Both the position numbers and the translations under genes were made by a program. Below, one piece after another: positions 18,410 through 27,252 of a stretch of 64,000 nt of DNA. The notes under the pieces are model-generated. The model had not been told where the DNA came from. It searched no databases and was given only the letters and a program-made list of their open reading frames with translations. The stretch comes from Cyanobacteria bacterium SZAS LIN-3 (GTDB lineage: Bacteria > Cyanobacteriota > Vampirovibrionia > Obscuribacterales > Obscuribacteraceae), in the NCBI GenBank assembly GCA_018266215.1, contig JAFEAV010000018.1, positions 1-64,000 on the forward strand, written 5' to 3'. Every line of letters begins with the position of its first letter. Position 1 is the first letter of the stretch.

Positions 18410-18439
18410 ACCGTCCTGCCTTCGCCAGGGCGGTTTTTT
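18410..18439 (+). terminator. Rho-independent terminator after RHH gene
   Basis: ACCGTCCTG pairs with CAGGGCGGT (9 bp, one G-T pair, 7-base loop) and is followed by six Ts. Confidence 0.88.
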
Positions 18440-18445
18440 ATTAAC

Positions 18446-18970
18446 ATGCTACACAACGTTGAAGAAGAAGCCCGAATGAAGCGCATCCTGGAGGTACTCG
18501 ACAGGCACCTCCACTTATCGCTCAAGATAAATGAGGTCGTCGGGCGCCTCAGCGAAAAGCGGGTCACCCTGGAAGAAAAGATGATCCGCTCGTACTTTCA
18601 TCAAGTAGGCGGCAACATGATGGAGCTGGCGGGCTTTTTCCACCGCGCTCTGGCTTCCGCCACCACCCCCAAGGGGAATACCACCGACGGATATGCACAA
18701 GCCCCTTTAACGGGCGCACAAAGCGGTCAGATTGGATTTAAATGCACACTAACTACCGTTCAGATCAGAGCGCAAAGCGAAGATTTTGATCAGCTTTTGT
18801 CCAGTCTTGAAAGCACCATTGAAGAATTGCTCAAAGTTCTGCGCTACGACCTCAATTTCGTCGAGCAATACTTTGAATTCAACTACTACAACAAGCTGAC
18901 AAATGAAGAAACTTTCCTTGCAGATTCGCAAAGATTGCTTGACCAATTTAAAAAGTTGATGCTCGGCTGA
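18446..18970 (+). CDS. Hypothetical helical protein
   Basis: Unrecognised protein of 174 residues. It is predicted mostly alpha-helical, with a central Gly/Thr-rich break (about 70-95) that splits two helical halves. No signal peptide or membrane segment is seen. The first ATG (18446) lies 7 bp after a terminator and has no ribosome site. An in-frame ATG at 18476, preceded by GAAGAAG, may be the true start. Initiation so close to a terminator implies a promoter upstream and some read-through, or a very short leader. Function unknown. Confidence 0.65.
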   Translation: MLHNVEEEARMKRILEVLDRHLHLSLKINEVVGRLSEKRVTLEEKMIRSYFHQVGGNMMELAGFFHRALASATTPKGNTTDGYAQAPLTGAQSGQIGFKCTLTTVQIRAQSEDFDQLLSSLESTIEELLKVLRYDLNFVEQYFEFNYYNKLTNEETFLADSQRLLDQFKKLMLG

Positions 18971-19013
18971 AGCAGCACTTCAACTGCACTTAACCGGCAC
19001 TTTAGCCGGCACC

Positions 19014-19574
19014 TTAACCAGCAAAAGTTCCGCCGCGACGCAGAGCCTTTTCCGCCTTCTGGCGCACCTGACCGTCGCTGTCAGCCAGGGCCTCTTTCAA
19101 AGCGGCGACTACGCCTTCAAGCTCTTCATCCTTGACGCGATTTTCTTTCAGCTTGGGCAAAACCTTGGCCAGACCCTTGGCGGCACCGCGGCGTACGAAT
19201 GCTTCACTGTCCTTGAGAAGGGCAGCAATAGTGGTGGCAATTTCCACAGTCGGATGGTGATACCGCTCCAGCGCCTGACTGGCCTCGAAGCGCACCCACG
19301 GGTCTTCATGGGCAGTCAGTCCGCTGATGGCCTTGATGTAAGGCTTAATCGCCCCGGTCTTTTCTTGAAACCAGCGCAGGGCGGCTATACGCACATAAAT
19401 ACTCTCATTACCCAGCGCATCACCAAAGAGGCGACTGGGAGATTGCACAATGTGCTCGGGCAAACCAATCTTGAAAGCACGGGGCTCAAAGCCCGGATAA
19501 TCGTGCTGGATAATCATGTCATCAACAAACTGCGCCAGCTCTGCGCCTGGATCACGTGCAGGGGAAATACTCAT
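19014..19574 (-). CDS. HEAT-repeat protein
   Basis: Protein of 186 residues made largely of HEAT/PBS-lyase-type helical repeats. Examples are SIYVRIAALRWFQE, DPWVRFEASQALERY, EAFVRRGAAKGLAK and DGQVRQKAEKALRR, each with the D/S-x-x-V-R signature. This is a protein-protein interaction scaffold with no catalytic motif. It lies 5 bp after the exported low-complexity gene (19580-21142) on the same strand and is likely co-transcribed. Partner unknown. Confidence 0.82.
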   Translation of the reverse strand: MSISPARDPGAELAQFVDDMIIQHDYPGFEPRAFKIGLPEHIVQSPSRLFGDALGNESIYVRIAALRWFQEKTGAIKPYIKAISGLTAHEDPWVRFEASQALERYHHPTVEIATTIAALLKDSEAFVRRGAAKGLAKVLPKLKENRVKDEELEGVVAALKEALADSDGQVRQKAEKALRRGGTFAG

Positions 19575-19579
19575 AGTTT

Positions 19580-21142
19580 TTACTGGCCACCAAACATCTT
19601 TTTAATCGCGTCCATATCAATACCGCCCGGCAACTGGGGCGATTGCCCGTTGCCGCCGCCAAATATAGAACCGGCACCGGGTATTTGTCCACCGCCGGGC
19701 ATGCCACCCATTATCCCCGCATAGGGGTTGGTCTGCGCCACCTGACCTTTGGTCACGTAACCGTACATGATGATTTTGTCCTGAAACTTTCTATCCGGGC
19801 CGTAGGTCACAGCCGCAGCCTGGACGTACATCTGTTGCTCGTTCAGCTTGGTGAAACGCAGCACCGATTCGGAATAGCGCTTGCGCGGCTGTCCCGTGGC
19901 TTTCATGATTTCGTTGCTCTCGGCGACCACGTCCTGCTCAAGCACGTTGGGCGCAAGCTGTCTGGTGGTATTGCGCAGTGTACGCTGGACAAAGTCATTG
20001 CCCGACAGCCCTTTGGCCATACTGCTGGACTGGATGTCACCAAAAGAAAAGATAACGGGCACAGGCATGCTGGCTGCCATCTGTTGCATCATCGCACCCA
20101 TCGGTCCCATCTGAGCCAGGCTTTGCCCGCCCATCATCTGGGACATCTGCTGGCCAAGACCGGCATCAGCACCGGATTCCTGAAACATGACCTGGGCCGG
20201 TGCCAGATAAATGCCGCCTTTCACGTCGTTGGCAAACATAAAGTTGACCTGGCCTTCGGATCCGCTCTTAAAAATTTTCGCCAGCTTGGCGGCCTCAACC
20301 GGATCGATGCGATAGCAGATCGGATCCTGGACGACGGTCCATACTTTCAGCGTACCGCCCCAGTTTCCGCGATAGTCGGAAGGGAAGCTTTTAGCAATCG
20401 TGCCCGAAAACAGTGTCGGATCCGTTCCCACTTTGCCCGACAATTTTGAACTGGGTGTGTTGTCCATTTGAGCAGTCATTGCTTTGAGGACAATGGGGAA
20501 ATTGGCACCCTTGGTGGCGGTGAGCTGTTCAATACGACCATACAACTTCATCGGCTGATTGGCCCTGGCTTTTGCGGCGGCGGCCGCGCGGGCCTGTTCA
20601 GCGGCGGCGGTGGATCCCGGTTTGAAAACCGGCGCCACCATATTGGGGATAGCCGTGCCGCTATTTGGCAAAACGGCTGCAGCGGCGTCATCGACACCAG
20701 GATGGGTAACGAGCGGGTCTTTGACATTACTGAAAGGCACCGCCGGTTTGGCCGGAGCAGCAGGAGCGGTCGCGGCAGGCGTAGATGAAGTGGTCGAGGG
20801 AGAAGTGGTCGAGGGCGAAATAGTGGTAGTCGTAGAAGCGGGGGTTGAGCCGGAAGGAGTCCAGACTGTGGAATTGCCCTGATCGGCAGCGGCGGCTGCA
20901 CTCTGGGCAGGCGAGCTTGAACCTGCGGCGGGTGCGGTTGCAGAACCCGTGGCTGAACCCGATGTCGTACCGGCCGAGGAAGTCGAGCCGCCCGCCTGGG
21001 TCTGCGAATCAAAAGGATTGGGCGATTGCTTGGGATAGTAGTCGTTGATTACCTGGCCATAGGCGGACAGGCCAGGGGCTATTGCCGAAATAAGTGTCAG
21101 ACTGAGGCAAGTTGCCGCTTTGTATAAACGTCCGGTCCGCAT
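19580..21142 (-). CDS. Exported protein with Ala/Ser/Thr/Pro-rich N-terminal region
   Basis: Unrecognised secreted protein of 520 residues. A Sec signal peptide (residues 1 to about 30, ending in SAYGQ) is followed by a low-complexity Ser/Thr/Ala/Pro region to about 130 and an Ala-rich helix with KARANQ near 195. The globular part that follows contains a Met/Gln/Gly-rich patch (about 335-360). The C-terminus is Gly/Pro/Met-rich. The fold is not identified. It is probably periplasmic or surface-associated and is conceivably a lineage-specific family. Confidence 0.75.
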   Translation of the reverse strand: MRTGRLYKAATCLSLTLISAIAPGLSAYGQVINDYYPKQSPNPFDSQTQAGGSTSSAGTTSGSATGSATAPAAGSSSPAQSAAAAADQGNSTVWTPSGSTPASTTTTISPSTTSPSTTSSTPAATAPAAPAKPAVPFSNVKDPLVTHPGVDDAAAAVLPNSGTAIPNMVAPVFKPGSTAAAEQARAAAAAKARANQPMKLYGRIEQLTATKGANFPIVLKAMTAQMDNTPSSKLSGKVGTDPTLFSGTIAKSFPSDYRGNWGGTLKVWTVVQDPICYRIDPVEAAKLAKIFKSGSEGQVNFMFANDVKGGIYLAPAQVMFQESGADAGLGQQMSQMMGGQSLAQMGPMGAMMQQMAASMPVPVIFSFGDIQSSSMAKGLSGNDFVQRTLRNTTRQLAPNVLEQDVVAESNEIMKATGQPRKRYSESVLRFTKLNEQQMYVQAAAVTYGPDRKFQDKIIMYGYVTKGQVAQTNPYAGIMGGMPGGGQIPGAGSIFGGGNGQSPQLPGGIDMDAIKKMFGGQ

Positions 21143-21228
21143 AGTTTTTCACCACGTCTCAAGAAAGTTTGACGCCAAAGGTTATGTGCCCAGGCAGCCC
21201 GCTTTTAACCCCCGGCTGGGGATCGGCA

Positions 21229-22206
21229 TCAAGCACGCCCGGCGGCTACATTTACACCAAGGATGGATTCCGCGCGCTCAAGCACTTCTGCGGGAATTTT
21301 TACCCCGGCAGCCTTGATGTTTTCGTCAATCTGGGCATTTTTGGTGGCACCGATGATGACACTGGAAACGTTCGACTGGCGCAGGCACCAGGCAAGGGCA
21401 AACTGCGACATGGTGAGATCCAGCTCTTGAGCCAGTTTGGACAGCCTCTGCACTTTTTCCAGTGTTTCGTTGGCCATCAAACTGCGACCCATCATAAAGA
21501 CATTGGCACGGCTGTCGGCGGCGCGTGAATCACCGGGCAGCGGTTTCTCCGGCACATACTTACCGGTCAAAACGCCCTGAGCAAGCGGGCTGAAGACAAC
21601 CTGGCCCACGCCCAACTTTTCGCAGGTTGGTATGACAGTCGCTTCGATATTGCGGGTAACCATGTTGTAGCAAGGCTGATTGGATATGGGCGGCTGAGCA
21701 TTCATTTCTTTTGCAACGCGGCAGACTTCTTCAATCTGCGATCCGCTCCATTCGCTCACGCCCCAGTAGAGTATCTTGCCCTGGCGGGTCAAAATATCCA
21801 TGGTCAAAACCAGCTCCTCAAGCGGAGTTTCCGGATCAAAGCGATGACACTGATAAAGATCTATATAGTCCATCTTCAGTCTTTTAAGACTGGCGTTGCA
21901 CTGCTCCATAACATGCTTGCGCGATAGACCCTTGTCGTTGGGACCATCGCCCATGGGGAAAAACACTTTAGTGGCGACAAAACTGTCATCCCGTCTGTAG
22001 GCTGCCAGAGCCTTGCCTACGACTTGTTCGGCTGCACCGTGTGCATAAACGTTGGCCGTATCGAAGAAGTTGATACCCTGATCAAAGGCATGGTGTATTT
22101 GCTTGATCGAACTTTTTTCATCGACCGAGCCACCATAGGTAAGCCAACTGCCCAGTGCCACTTCAGAAACTCTGACACTGCTTCTGCCTAACCGTCGAAA
22201 ATGCAT
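21229..22206 (-). CDS. Aldo/keto reductase
   Basis: NADPH-dependent oxidoreductase with a TIM barrel, 325 residues. The catalytic tetrad pattern is visible: FFDTANVY (Asp, Tyr), ATKVFF (Lys) and LYQCHRFD (His). The C-terminal coenzyme site VSSVIIGATKNAQIDEN is typical. It resembles the Kv-beta/YghZ subgroup that reduces aldehydes such as methylglyoxal. The endogenous substrate is unknown. Confidence 0.93.
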   Translation of the reverse strand: MHFRRLGRSSVRVSEVALGSWLTYGGSVDEKSSIKQIHHAFDQGINFFDTANVYAHGAAEQVVGKALAAYRRDDSFVATKVFFPMGDGPNDKGLSRKHVMEQCNASLKRLKMDYIDLYQCHRFDPETPLEELVLTMDILTRQGKILYWGVSEWSGSQIEEVCRVAKEMNAQPPISNQPCYNMVTRNIEATVIPTCEKLGVGQVVFSPLAQGVLTGKYVPEKPLPGDSRAADSRANVFMMGRSLMANETLEKVQRLSKLAQELDLTMSQFALAWCLRQSNVSSVIIGATKNAQIDENIKAAGVKIPAEVLERAESILGVNVAAGRA

Positions 22207-22252
22207 CGATATGTCCTGGTAAATAAACGCTATGGGATATGCCCGCCCCTGT

Positions 22253-23557
22253 TTACTTATCTTCCAGGGGTAGCAATAGGATAGTCATCATACCAGGGAT
22301 AGCCGCCAAGAAGGAAACAAGGAAGAAGGTTTTATATCCGAGCATGGCAGCCAGGTTGCCGCTGAAATAGCCGGGCAGCAATATGCCAAAGGCCATAAAG
22401 GCAGTGGCGATAGCGTAGTGCCCACCCTTATATTTGTTTTTAACCGTGCTCATCAAAAAAACTGTATAGGCGGCGGTGCCCAGTCCATAGCCAAACTGCT
22501 CAATAGAATTGAAAACGCCGACAACCACAGGACCGGGACGGTATTGCGCTAGAAACAAGTAAGAGAGGATGGATAGATTTTGAAATATTGCAGTCGGCAT
22601 TAGCGTGCGCTTAAGTCCGTACTTGCTGACAACAAAGCCTCCCAGTAGACCACCGAGAAGCAGCGCCACTATACCAATGCTGCTGATTAAGCCGACTACA
22701 TCATTACCGAGTGCCAGGCCGCCCTTAGCAGGCAAATCCATCAAAAACGGATTGGCCATCTTAAGAACGAAGGCGTCGCCCAATCTGAATATCAATATAT
22801 AGATGACTATCCACAGTATCTTCTCCTGCTCGAAGAAAGTGCGGAAAATTATGAGGAAGCCTTTGAGCGAAGCCCCGGCTACCTCGCTCTCGTCGCCTTC
22901 AGGTTTGGCTGCCGGTGCGGTTTTTGGCAGAGCGAAAAAATGGAAGACGGCGGCGGCGAGCGCGATGGCAGAACATATGCCAAACGCAATGGCCCAGCCG
23001 GCGGCAACGGGCAGCCCGCGACTCGTCTGCAGCACACCAATCATATAGACAAGCAAACCGCTGCCAAAAAGAATGGCCATCTTGTAGGCCGCACTGCGTA
23101 TACCGACAAAATAAGATTGCTCTTCCTTGTTTGTCAGAGCCTCCAGATAATAGCCGTCAATGGAAACATCCTGGGTGGCCGAGACAAACGCCATCAACCA
23201 GAAACCAGCAACTGTGATCTGAATCACTGTGTCTTTTGGCAGCGTGCCCACCGTCAGAGCAAACACAAGACAGACAACTGAAAACACCACCTGGGCGGAA
23301 ATTACCCAGCCGCGCTTTGTGCCGAAGAGGTCAACCATGGGCGCCCAGGCAAATTTCAAAACCCAGGGCAAGTAAAATCCGCTCGTCACCTGACCGATGA
23401 ACTCGAGTGACTGTCCCAGGTTTTTATAAAAAATGACCGAAGCCATCACAACCAGTGCGTAGGGCAAACCCTCAAGGAAGTAGAGAGTCGGTACAAAAAT
23501 CGCCGGTTTAAGTGCTTTCAATCTTCCGCCTGGTAAATGCATTAGCATTGTAACCAT
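22253..23557 (-). CDS. AmpG-like MFS permease
   Basis: Inner-membrane carrier of 434 residues with 12 likely helices. The opening LYFLEGLPYALV, the KFAWAPMVD loop and SATQDVSIDGYYLE in the fifth-helix region match the AmpG/PAT family. That family imports muropeptides or (acetyl-CoA type) transports CoA compounds. Given the peptidoglycan hydrolase elsewhere in the window, muropeptide recycling is plausible but unproven. The first in-frame start is used; a later Met at residue 4 or 6 is equally possible. Confidence 0.85.
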   Translation of the reverse strand: MVTMLMHLPGGRLKALKPAIFVPTLYFLEGLPYALVVMASVIFYKNLGQSLEFIGQVTSGFYLPWVLKFAWAPMVDLFGTKRGWVISAQVVFSVVCLVFALTVGTLPKDTVIQITVAGFWLMAFVSATQDVSIDGYYLEALTNKEEQSYFVGIRSAAYKMAILFGSGLLVYMIGVLQTSRGLPVAAGWAIAFGICSAIALAAAVFHFFALPKTAPAAKPEGDESEVAGASLKGFLIIFRTFFEQEKILWIVIYILIFRLGDAFVLKMANPFLMDLPAKGGLALGNDVVGLISSIGIVALLLGGLLGGFVVSKYGLKRTLMPTAIFQNLSILSYLFLAQYRPGPVVVGVFNSIEQFGYGLGTAAYTVFLMSTVKNKYKGGHYAIATAFMAFGILLPGYFSGNLAAMLGYKTFFLVSFLAAIPGMMTILLLPLEDK

Positions 23558-23585
23558 AAAGACACGAAACGAGGCGCCAAAAAAA

Positions 23586-24848
23586 TTGAGAAATGCCCGC
23601 GTCCGATTTGCAGCCTGCGCCCTGGCAGTTTTTTCTGCATTGCCGGCGATGGGAGAGTCTTCCTTGAGTCGCGACTACTGCAGTCGCGTCACCGACGAAG
23701 TCGATAAATACGTCCAGGCGAACTTCTTTGATCCCACTCTTGTGCAATCGGCCTGGGACCCCGCATACAAAGAGCTGCAGGCGGAGCTGGCCAAAGGTAA
23801 GCCGCCACAAAGCCTGGCCGCGCTCGATAAACGACTCAATCAAGCACTGCATTCGCTCAAAACCAGCCACTGTCAATTTGTCACCCAGAACGATGAGAGC
23901 TTTTTCTTCCTCCACTCCTTGTTTGGCGGCATGAGCAAGGCCAACCGCACCAGGCCTCACTCCTGGGCCAAGCCTGTAGCCTGCACCGGTCTGGCTACCG
24001 GAGGCTGCGGCTTCGCCGACGATCAGATCCGCTACGTCCTCGACGGCAGTCCCGCAGCCAGGGCCGGTCTGCTTATGGGCGATCACATCCTGACCGTGGA
24101 CGGCAAAAAATACGGCGGCTACTTGCAATTTTTCGGACAGGAAGGCAAGACCCTCAAGCTCTCCGTAGACAGACAGGGCAAGCACCTGGAGCTGCAGTTG
24201 CAGCCGGTGAAAAAAGACCTGTACTCGCTATATGTGCAGGCGACCATAGCCAGCAAGAGGAAAATAAAGCAGGGTAAATATTCGCTCGGTTATGTCCATC
24301 TATGGGCCGGCGGCTCGGACAGCGCCGAAGCGGTCAAAGAAATACTGGGCGATGACTTTCGCGATGTCGACGGCCTGGTCTACGACCTGCGCGACGGCTA
24401 TGGCGGCGCATCAATAGAAGATCTCGACATGTTTTACAGACCGGCGGCGGCCTATCCCGACTGCATCACAAAAAATCGCAAAGGCGAGACTTCCTGGCAG
24501 CGGCTATACTTCGATAAGCCGGTCGTTGTCCTGATCAACTCCGGCTCACGCAGCGGCAAGGAGCTACTTGCCTACAGCTTGAAGAAGAGCGGACGGGCCA
24601 CGCTCATCGGCGAAACCACCGCCGGCGCGGTCGTAGCCGGCACACTCTTCCCGATAGACGACCAGTGCGCGCTCTATCTGGCCGTAGCCGATCTCAAACT
24701 AAAGGGCAGAGAAACAGAGAGGCTGGAAGGAGTGGGCGTGGCTCCTGACATTACCGTTGTCGACAAAAACCATGACCCTTCAGGTTACGGACTACAACTA
24801 ACAACGGCAATTGATGCCCTTGAAAAGCGTTTAGCGAGCCAAAACTAG
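23586..24848 (+). CDS. Exported S41-family peptidase with PDZ domain
   Basis: Secreted serine peptidase relative of 420 residues with signal peptide (1 to about 23). A PDZ-like domain spans about 140-215 (PAARAGLLMGDHILTVDGK). The S41 catalytic domain has Ser323 in GSRSGKE. The Lys that completes the Ser-Lys dyad in CtpA is replaced by Ala (about 348, GETTAGAV). SHC near residue 99 could supply a His, as in tricorn-type S41 enzymes. The start is TTG at 23586 with GAGG 11 bases upstream; the next Met would cut the signal peptide. Substrate unknown. Confidence 0.85.
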   Translation: MRNARVRFAACALAVFSALPAMGESSLSRDYCSRVTDEVDKYVQANFFDPTLVQSAWDPAYKELQAELAKGKPPQSLAALDKRLNQALHSLKTSHCQFVTQNDESFFFLHSLFGGMSKANRTRPHSWAKPVACTGLATGGCGFADDQIRYVLDGSPAARAGLLMGDHILTVDGKKYGGYLQFFGQEGKTLKLSVDRQGKHLELQLQPVKKDLYSLYVQATIASKRKIKQGKYSLGYVHLWAGGSDSAEAVKEILGDDFRDVDGLVYDLRDGYGGASIEDLDMFYRPAAAYPDCITKNRKGETSWQRLYFDKPVVVLINSGSRSGKELLAYSLKKSGRATLIGETTAGAVVAGTLFPIDDQCALYLAVADLKLKGRETERLEGVGVAPDITVVDKNHDPSGYGLQLTTAIDALEKRLASQN

Positions 24849-24971
24849 TACAATTTAGGTGGTCGCGCAAGACGCGCAGCAGTATCTGAAGTGGCCCGGC
24901 TTAAGCTTTTGCGCCTACTTTACAAGATGCTCTGTCTTGCGACCTCCTAATTACCAGTGAGAGAGAGAGCC

Positions 24972-27242
24972 ATGTCGCAATTAACTGCCGATGACATCAA
25001 AAAAATATATAGCGCCCTGCCCGCCAAGCACAAAGAAGCCCGGGAGAAGCTTGGTCGCCCCCTGACCCTGGCAGAAAAAGTCCTTACCTCTCACCTTGAT
25101 CACTGGCCCGAGGGCGGTATCAAGCGTGGTGAAACCTACGCTTTCCTGCGTCCCGACCGAGTAGCGATGCAGGACGCTACAGCCCAGATGGCAATTTTGC
25201 AGTTTATGCAGGCGCAACTGCCGACGGTGGCAGTACCAACTACGGTGCACTGCGATCACCTGATCCTGGCCAGAGTCGGCGTTGAGAAAGACATGGAAGT
25301 CGCACTCAACGACAACAAGGAAGTTTTTGATTTCCTCTCTTCCGCCTCCAAGAAGCACGGCATTGGCTTCTGGAAGCCAGGTGCCGGCATTATCCACCAG
25401 GTCGTGCTGGAAAATTACGCCTTCCCCGGCGGCATGATGATAGGCACCGACTCCCACACCCCTAACGCCGGCGGCCTGGGCATGGTGGCAATTGGTGTCG
25501 GCGGCGCCGACGCCGTAGACGTAATGGCCGGAGAAGCCTGGGGCGTGCGCTGGCCCAAACTGATTGGCGTCCACCTCAAAGGCAAGCTCAACGGCTGGAC
25601 CTCACCCAAGGACGTCATCCTCAAACTGGCCGGCATCCTCACCGTCGCCGGCGGCACCGGAGCAATCATCGAATACTTCGGTCCCGGCACCAAGTCCATC
25701 AGCTGCACCGGTAAAGCGACTATCACCAACATGGGCGCCGAGCTCGGTGCCACCACTTCGATTTTCCCCTACGACTCGCGCATGGGCAACTATCTCAAGA
25801 TTACCGATCGCGCTGATATCGCCGGCCTGGCTGAGCAGTACGCAGCCTGTCTGACAGCCGATCCGGAAGTGGAAGCCACACCCAAGGAATACTACGACCA
25901 GATCGTAGAAATCGATCTCGACACCCTCGAGCCTTATGTTGTCGGCCCCCACACCCCCGACCTGGCCAGACCGATCTCGGCTTTCGCCGCCGAAATAGCC
26001 GAAAAGGGTTATCCGGCTGAACTGTCCTACGCCCTGATCGGCAGTTGCACAAACTCTTCCTATGAAGATATGAGCCGTGCCGCCAACGTTGCCCAGCAGG
26101 GCTCGGATCACGGCATCAAAGCCCACTGCGGATTTTTGATTTCACCCGGTTCGGAACAGATTTTTGAAACCATCGAACGCGACGGTCAGTTGCAGACCCT
26201 GGAAAAAATCGGCGGCACAGTGCTGGCCAATGCCTGCGGTCCCTGCATCGGTCAGTGGAAGCGTGACGACGCCTCCGCCGGCGGACCCAACTCAATCATC
26301 ACTTCCTTCAACCGCAACTTCCAGAAGCGCAACGACGGCAACGCCGCCACCCTGGCTTTCATCGGCTCACCGGAAATCGTCACTGCTTTCGCCCTGGCCG
26401 GCAAGCTGACCTTCAACCCTCTGACCGATGCAATCAAAGGCGCCGATGGCGTGGAATTCAAACTAATCCCGCCGGAAGCTCCGGAATTGCCCTCCAAAGG
26501 CTTCCTCTGCGAAGAGCTCAGCTATCAGGAACCGGCAAAAGACGGCTCGGCGGTAAAAGTGATAGTCGATCCCAAGTCCGAGCGCCTGCAATTGCTTGAG
26601 CCTTTCAAAGCCTGGGACGGCAAGGACTACATCAAGATGCCCGTCCTGCTCAAAGCTCTGGGCAAGTGCACCACCGACCACATCTCACCGGCCGGTCCCT
26701 GGTTGCGCTTCCGTGGTCACCTCGATCGCATCTCGGACAATATGTTCATCGGCGCCATCAACGCCTTCACCAGTGAACCCGGCGTCGGCCTCGACGTTAT
26801 CTCCGGCACCACCGCCTCCTATCCGCAGGTTGCTCGTCACTACAAAGCCGAAAAAATGGGCTGGGTAGTAATCGGCGACCAGAACTACGGTGAAGGATCC
26901 AGCCGTGAGCACGCCGCCATGTCGCCGCGCTTCCTCGGCTGCAAGGCCGTCATCGTCCGCAGCTTCGCTCGCATCCACGAAACCAACTTGAAGAAACAGG
27001 GCATCCTCGCCCTCACCTTCGCCAATCCCGCCGACTACGACAAGATCGGTGAAAAAGATCGCCTGAGCATCATCAACCTCAAAGACTTTGCTCCGGGCAA
27101 AAATCTGGAAGTGGTTATCGACCACGAAGACGGCAAAATGGAAACAATTGAAGTCAAACATACTTTCACCCCCGAGCAAATCGAGTGGTTCAAAGCTGGT
27201 TCGGCTCTCAATTTGATCAAGCAAAAGAAACTCGGCAAGTAA
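24972..27242 (+). CDS. acn: Aconitate hydratase, mitochondrial type
   Basis: TCA cycle enzyme interconverting citrate and isocitrate through a [4Fe-4S] cluster. From ATG 24972 it has 756 residues, close to eukaryotic mitochondrial aconitase and distinct from the longer AcnA and the AcnB form. Cluster cysteines are in GSCTNSS and ACGPCIGQ. The substrate site [10 protein letters not shown] is in the C-terminal swivel domain. A purine-rich GAGAGAGAG precedes the start. It is followed 10 bp later by the thioredoxin-NHL gene. With the sdh genes at 31-34 kb it shows an aerobic TCA cycle. Confidence 0.95.
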   Translation: MSQLTADDIKKIYSALPAKHKEAREKLGRPLTLAEKVLTSHLDHWPEGGIKRGETYAFLRPDRVAMQDATAQMAILQFMQAQLPTVAVPTTVHCDHLILARVGVEKDMEVALNDNKEVFDFLSSASKKHGIGFWKPGAGIIHQVVLENYAFPGGMMIGTDSHTPNAGGLGMVAIGVGGADAVDVMAGEAWGVRWPKLIGVHLKGKLNGWTSPKDVILKLAGILTVAGGTGAIIEYFGPGTKSISCTGKATITNMGAELGATTSIFPYDSRMGNYLKITDRADIAGLAEQYAACLTADPEVEATPKEYYDQIVEIDLDTLEPYVVGPHTPDLARPISAFAAEIAEKGYPAELSYALIGSCTNSSYEDMSRAANVAQQGSDHGIKAHCGFLISPGSEQIFETIERDGQLQTLEKIGGTVLANACGPCIGQWKRDDASAGGPNSIITSFNRNFQKRNDGNAATLAFIGSPEIVTAFALAGKLTFNPLTDAIKGADGVEFKLIPPEAPELPSKGFLCEELSYQEPAKDGSAVKVIVDPKSERLQLLEPFKAWDGKDYIKMPVLLKALGKCTTDHISPAGPWLRFRGHLDRISDNMFIGAINAFTSEPGVGLDVISGTTASYPQVARHYKAEKMGWVVIGDQNYGEGSSREHAAMSPRFLGCKAVIVRSFARIHETNLKKQGILALTFANPADYDKIGEKDRLSIINLKDFAPGKNLEVVIDHEDGKMETIEVKHTFTPEQIEWFKAGSALNLIKQKKLGK

Positions 27243-27252
27243 GCCGACGGCA

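Noticed and set aside
18165..18970. RHH protein plus the following helical protein as a toxin-antitoxin pair
   Set aside because: A strong terminator separates them, the second protein shows no toxin motif, and typical pairs overlap or are coupled.
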